This document shows positions 22,451 through 24,409 of a stretch of 24,409 bases of DNA, piece by piece. The position numbers and the translations under genes are program-made. Where the stretch lies: assembly GCA_046346965.1 (NCBI GenBank), contig JAXMHB010000030.1, forward strand, positions 1-24,409, in the 5' to 3' direction. The first letter of the stretch is position 1, and every line of letters starts with the position of its first letter. This stretch comes from JAXMHB01 sp046346965 (GTDB taxonomy: Bacteria; Pseudomonadota; Gammaproteobacteria; Xanthomonadales; SZUA-5). A model generated the notes under the pieces. It did not search any database. It was not told where the DNA came from and saw nothing but the letters and a program-made list of their open reading frames with translations.

Positions 22451-23218
22451 TCAATCCCCGCTGGCAGGCTGCGTCCTGACTGGGTTCTGCGCAACCTGTA
22501 GCGCGGCGGCGGTGTAGGCGTCGGCCGGGAACAGGTGTTCGATGCGCAGCGAGGCGAGCGTCACGTCCAGCGGGCTGCCGAAGGTGCTGAACATGGAGAA
22601 CAGGCGGAGCTCGCGGCCATCCGCGGCGCGCAGGCGGGTGAGCAGGATCGGGCCGGGGAGCTGACTGCTGGCGGGCGCTGAGTGCAGCGTGGCGAGGCGC
22701 GCGCGCAGTGCGGGGACGTGCACGGCTTCGCGGGCGATGCGCTGGCGCAGGTCGGCCAGCATTTCCTCGGGGTTGAGCAGGCGCTCGCGGAGTGGGCCGT
22801 GATAGAGCCAATCGAGCAGATTGGTGGCCGCTGCAGGCACTTCGATCTCAAGCAGCGCCAGCAGGCGCGAGACGCCGGCGTTGGCCATCAGCAGATTCCA
22901 TTCGGCGTCGATGACCAGTGCCGGGGCCGCGCCTGGGGCGTTCAGCAAGCTGCGCAGCGCGTCCCGGGCGGGATCCATTCGTGGGTCTTCCAGGGCCAGT
23001 TGCGAGTAGCGCGGCGCCAGCCCGGCGGCCAGCAAGGCAGCATTGCGTTCATTGAGCGGCGCGTCGAGGGCGTCGAGCAGGGTCAGCAAGGTCGCTCGGC
23101 TTGGCGTCGCGCGTCCGGTCTCGATGCAGCTCAGATGGCGCTGCGATACGCCGGTGCGCAGCGAAAGCTCCAGCTGACTGTATCGGCGTAGCCGACGGAG
23201 GCGGGCGACCGGGTGCAT
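22451..23218 (-). CDS. XRE-family regulator with MmyB-like ligand-binding domain
   Basis: This 255-residue protein has an N-terminal XRE helix-turn-helix (LRRLRRYSQLELSLRTGVSQ, RHLSCIETGRATPSRATLL). A MmyB-type PAS-like domain follows: PALVIDAEWNLLMANAGVSR, NLLDWLYHGPLRERLLN, LRLFSMFSTFGSPLDVTLAS and LRIEHLFPADAYTAA. Such regulators often control a neighbouring gene in response to a small molecule, but the ligand is unknown here. Starts at 23218, 23293 and 23359 are possible. I prefer 23218 because the helix-turn-helix begins about 12 residues later, as in relatives, and the longer forms overlap the divergent promoter region. It is divergent from the DUF2834 gene pair, its most likely target, and convergent with the TonB receptor. 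Confidence 0.85.
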   Translation of the reverse strand: MHPVARLRRLRRYSQLELSLRTGVSQRHLSCIETGRATPSRATLLTLLDALDAPLNERNAALLAAGLAPRYSQLALEDPRMDPARDALRSLLNAPGAAPALVIDAEWNLLMANAGVSRLLALLEIEVPAAATNLLDWLYHGPLRERLLNPEEMLADLRQRIAREAVHVPALRARLATLHSAPASSQLPGPILLTRLRAADGRELRLFSMFSTFGSPLDVTLASLRIEHLFPADAYTAAALQVAQNPVRTQPASGD

Positions 23219-23349
23219 CGATTTCTCGCGTGCGGGCGGGGCGTCAAAGCTTAGAAGATCAGGCGGCGGCGCGACGATGACCTGGGACGTCATTGCGACC
23301 GTGCAGCGGCGCCCGGAGCATGCCGACGATCTACTCTGGAGGCACGCCG

Positions 23350-23631
23350 ATGCGCACATGGATTGCGGTACTCACACTGGTGTTTGGGGTGTGGTCTTTC
23401 TGGGTGATGGCCCAGGTGGGCTATGTCGGTATCTGGCGGGCTGGCTTTGCCAATCTGGGGGCGGCCCAGATCACCTCCGACCTGGTGGTCAGCAGTCTGT
23501 TGTTGATGGGTTTTGTCGCTCGCGATTGCCGCCTGGCTGGTCGACCCTGGTGGCCGTGGGCGCTGATCACGCTGGCGGCGGGCTCCTTTGGCACGCTGGC
23601 GTATCTGCTGTGGCCGCGGCGGACGCCATGA
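23350..23631 (+). CDS. DUF2834 family membrane protein
   Basis: This 93-residue protein has three membrane spans (TWIAVLTLVFGVWSFWVMAQ; ITSDLVVSSLLLMGFVARDC; WPWALITLAAGSFGTLAYLL). The conserved layout of DUF2834 is present: a D in the second helix, then RDCRLAGRPWWPW and G-S-x-G-T-L-x-Y-L-L at the end. Function is unknown. GGAGG at 23338-23342, seven bases upstream, fixes the start at 23350; the frame is open from 23293 without a ribosome binding site. The stop overlaps the next start (ATGA). Confidence 0.82.
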   Translation: MRTWIAVLTLVFGVWSFWVMAQVGYVGIWRAGFANLGAAQITSDLVVSSLLLMGFVARDCRLAGRPWWPWALITLAAGSFGTLAYLLWPRRTP

Positions 23632-24005
23632 GGACGGCGTGGATCGTGGGCGCGCTGCTGCTGTCCGCGGTGGTTCATGCCCTGCCGGCGACGGGCGTTC
23701 TGGGTGGGCCGGCGCTGGAGCGCTTGTACGGGCCGGCGGCGGCAGATCCGACCTGGGCATTGTTGCTGCGCCATCGCGCGCTGCTGTTTGCGCTGGTGGC
23801 GCTCAGCTGTGTGGCGGCCATTGGCATTCCCGGCTGGCGGCTGCCGGTGCTGCTGCTGGCAGTCGGCTCGGTCACCGGATTTCTGTTGCTGGCGGGGGCG
23901 CCGTCTGCGTTGCCCGCGGTGCTGCACAAGGTCTACTGGATAGACGCGGCCTTGCTCCCGGTGCTCGCGCTGGCGCTGTGGCTGCAGCTGCGTGGGCGGG
24001 CCTAG
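23628..24005 (+). CDS. Four-helix membrane protein of unknown function
   Basis: This 125-residue protein shows four hydrophobic helices and the motif GVLGGPALERLYGPAAADPT, LLLRHRALLFALVAL. It belongs to a small family I remember as common in proteobacteria and sometimes mislabelled phosphopantetheine adenylyltransferase. It has no nucleotidyltransferase motif (no HxGH), so that name should not be used. It overlaps the DUF2834 gene by four bases and is surely co-transcribed with it. Both lie divergent from the XRE/MmyB regulator. Confidence 0.8.
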   Translation: MRTAWIVGALLLSAVVHALPATGVLGGPALERLYGPAAADPTWALLLRHRALLFALVALSCVAAIGIPGWRLPVLLLAVGSVTGFLLLAGAPSALPAVLHKVYWIDAALLPVLALALWLQLRGRA

Positions 24006-24182
24006 GGCGAGCAACGCACTCACGGCTGGGGGAGCCCCGCAGCTTTGAGCGGATGTTTCAGGGCTCCAATGGCGGCTCGGCGTCGCTTGCACGCGGCGCT
24101 TTTGACCGTCTGTCGGCCTGTTCAAGCCGCTGGCGCTGCGGCAACATAGGCGCTTCAGCTTTCCTGAAGGTTTGCGCCGCGC

Positions 24183-24409
24183 ATGCCCGAAATCCTGGTC
24201 GTCGAACGCTCCGCCACGCTGTGCAATCTGCTGGAGCGCACGCTGGAATCGGCCGGGGTGGGCATTGCCCGTCACTTCGAGCGCTTCGGGGATGCGGTCG
24301 AGGAGATGCGCGAGCGCGTGGTGTCCTCGCGCTTGCCGGCGCTCCTGGTGATCGGCGTGCCGGAGCGCGAGCCGGCCGAGTGCCAGGCGCTGCTGAAGAT
24401 CGTGCGCGA
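24183..24409 (+). CDS. Response-regulator-like protein, N-terminal part (runs off window)
   Basis: The 75 visible residues begin MPEILVVERSATLCNLLERT and follow the receiver-domain pattern of alternating strands and helices. The acidic pair that binds Mg2+ is reduced to a single Glu (VVER), and the phospho-acceptor position at the end of strand three reads ALLVIGVP, with no Asp. It is therefore probably a degenerate receiver joined to an output domain beyond the edge. TTTTGACC lies about 70 bases upstream and could be a -35. GAAGG stands about 13 bases before the ATG, so the ribosome binding site is poorly spaced. Confidence 0.6.
   Translation, partial: MPEILVVERSATLCNLLERTLESAGVGIARHFERFGDAVEEMRERVVSSRLPALLVIGVPEREPAECQALLKIVR

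Noticed and set aside
23628..24005. Phosphopantetheine adenylyltransferase annotation for the four-helix protein
   Set aside because: The protein is almost wholly membrane helices and lacks nucleotidyltransferase motifs. The name, as I recall it on relatives, looks like propagated mislabelling.

Overview
This is a high-GC chromosomal window with the gene content of a gammaproteobacterium of the Lysobacterales (Xanthomonadales), most likely Rhodanobacteraceae or a close relative. The basis is the Sua5-type threonylcarbamoyl-AMP synthase, gspL-gspM-gspN, nudE-cysQ-mazG, many secreted proteins, a CRP/Clp-type operator, and a secreted protein ending in FANGFE. The assignment comes from gene content and remembered family sequences, not from a search.

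Layout. At 1-710 (minus) lies the N-terminal part of a secreted glycoside hydrolase family 44 enzyme, cut by the window edge and divergent from sua5 (854-1825). An entericidin-like lipoprotein follows (1899-2033) with a strong hairpin terminator. Next come a secreted beta-helix-like protein behind a perfect TGTGA-N6-TCACA operator and a membrane-embedded M50B-type metalloprotease. From 3878 to 9330 there is a compact co-directional block: gspL, gspM, gspN (inner-membrane part of the type II secretion platform), an inositol-monophosphatase-family enzyme, nudE, cysQ and mazG. Most junctions overlap or nearly touch. The last four genes are metabolite and nucleotide clean-up enzymes.

From about 9331 to 17040 the window becomes accessory. 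It starts with a scrambled Y1 (IS200/REP-associated) transposase whose N-terminal and C-terminal parts now lie on opposite strands. A local array of four related ~120-bp units follows, each carrying a 13-14 bp hairpin. Then come a small membrane protein and a 1791-codon secreted RHS/YD-repeat protein on the minus strand. The RHS protein ends in a Cys-rich tip of about 112 residues, and the tip and the membrane-protein gene are much more AT-rich than the rest of the window. This has the layout of a polymorphic-toxin tip with a candidate immunity gene. IS3-family and IS66-family debris borders the other side.

From 17094 onward there is a large secreted protein (propeller-like, Ig-like, FN3 and P-domain, FANGFE tail) with an excellent terminator. 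It is divergent from a FecA-like TonB-dependent receptor broken by a one-base deletion in a G run. An XRE/MmyB-type regulator lies divergent from a two-gene pair of small membrane proteins (DUF2834 and a four-helix protein). The window ends in the start of a degenerate response-regulator-like protein.

The best candidate for something undescribed is the RHS tip plus its adjacent membrane protein. The repeat array beside the inverted transposase remnant is second.
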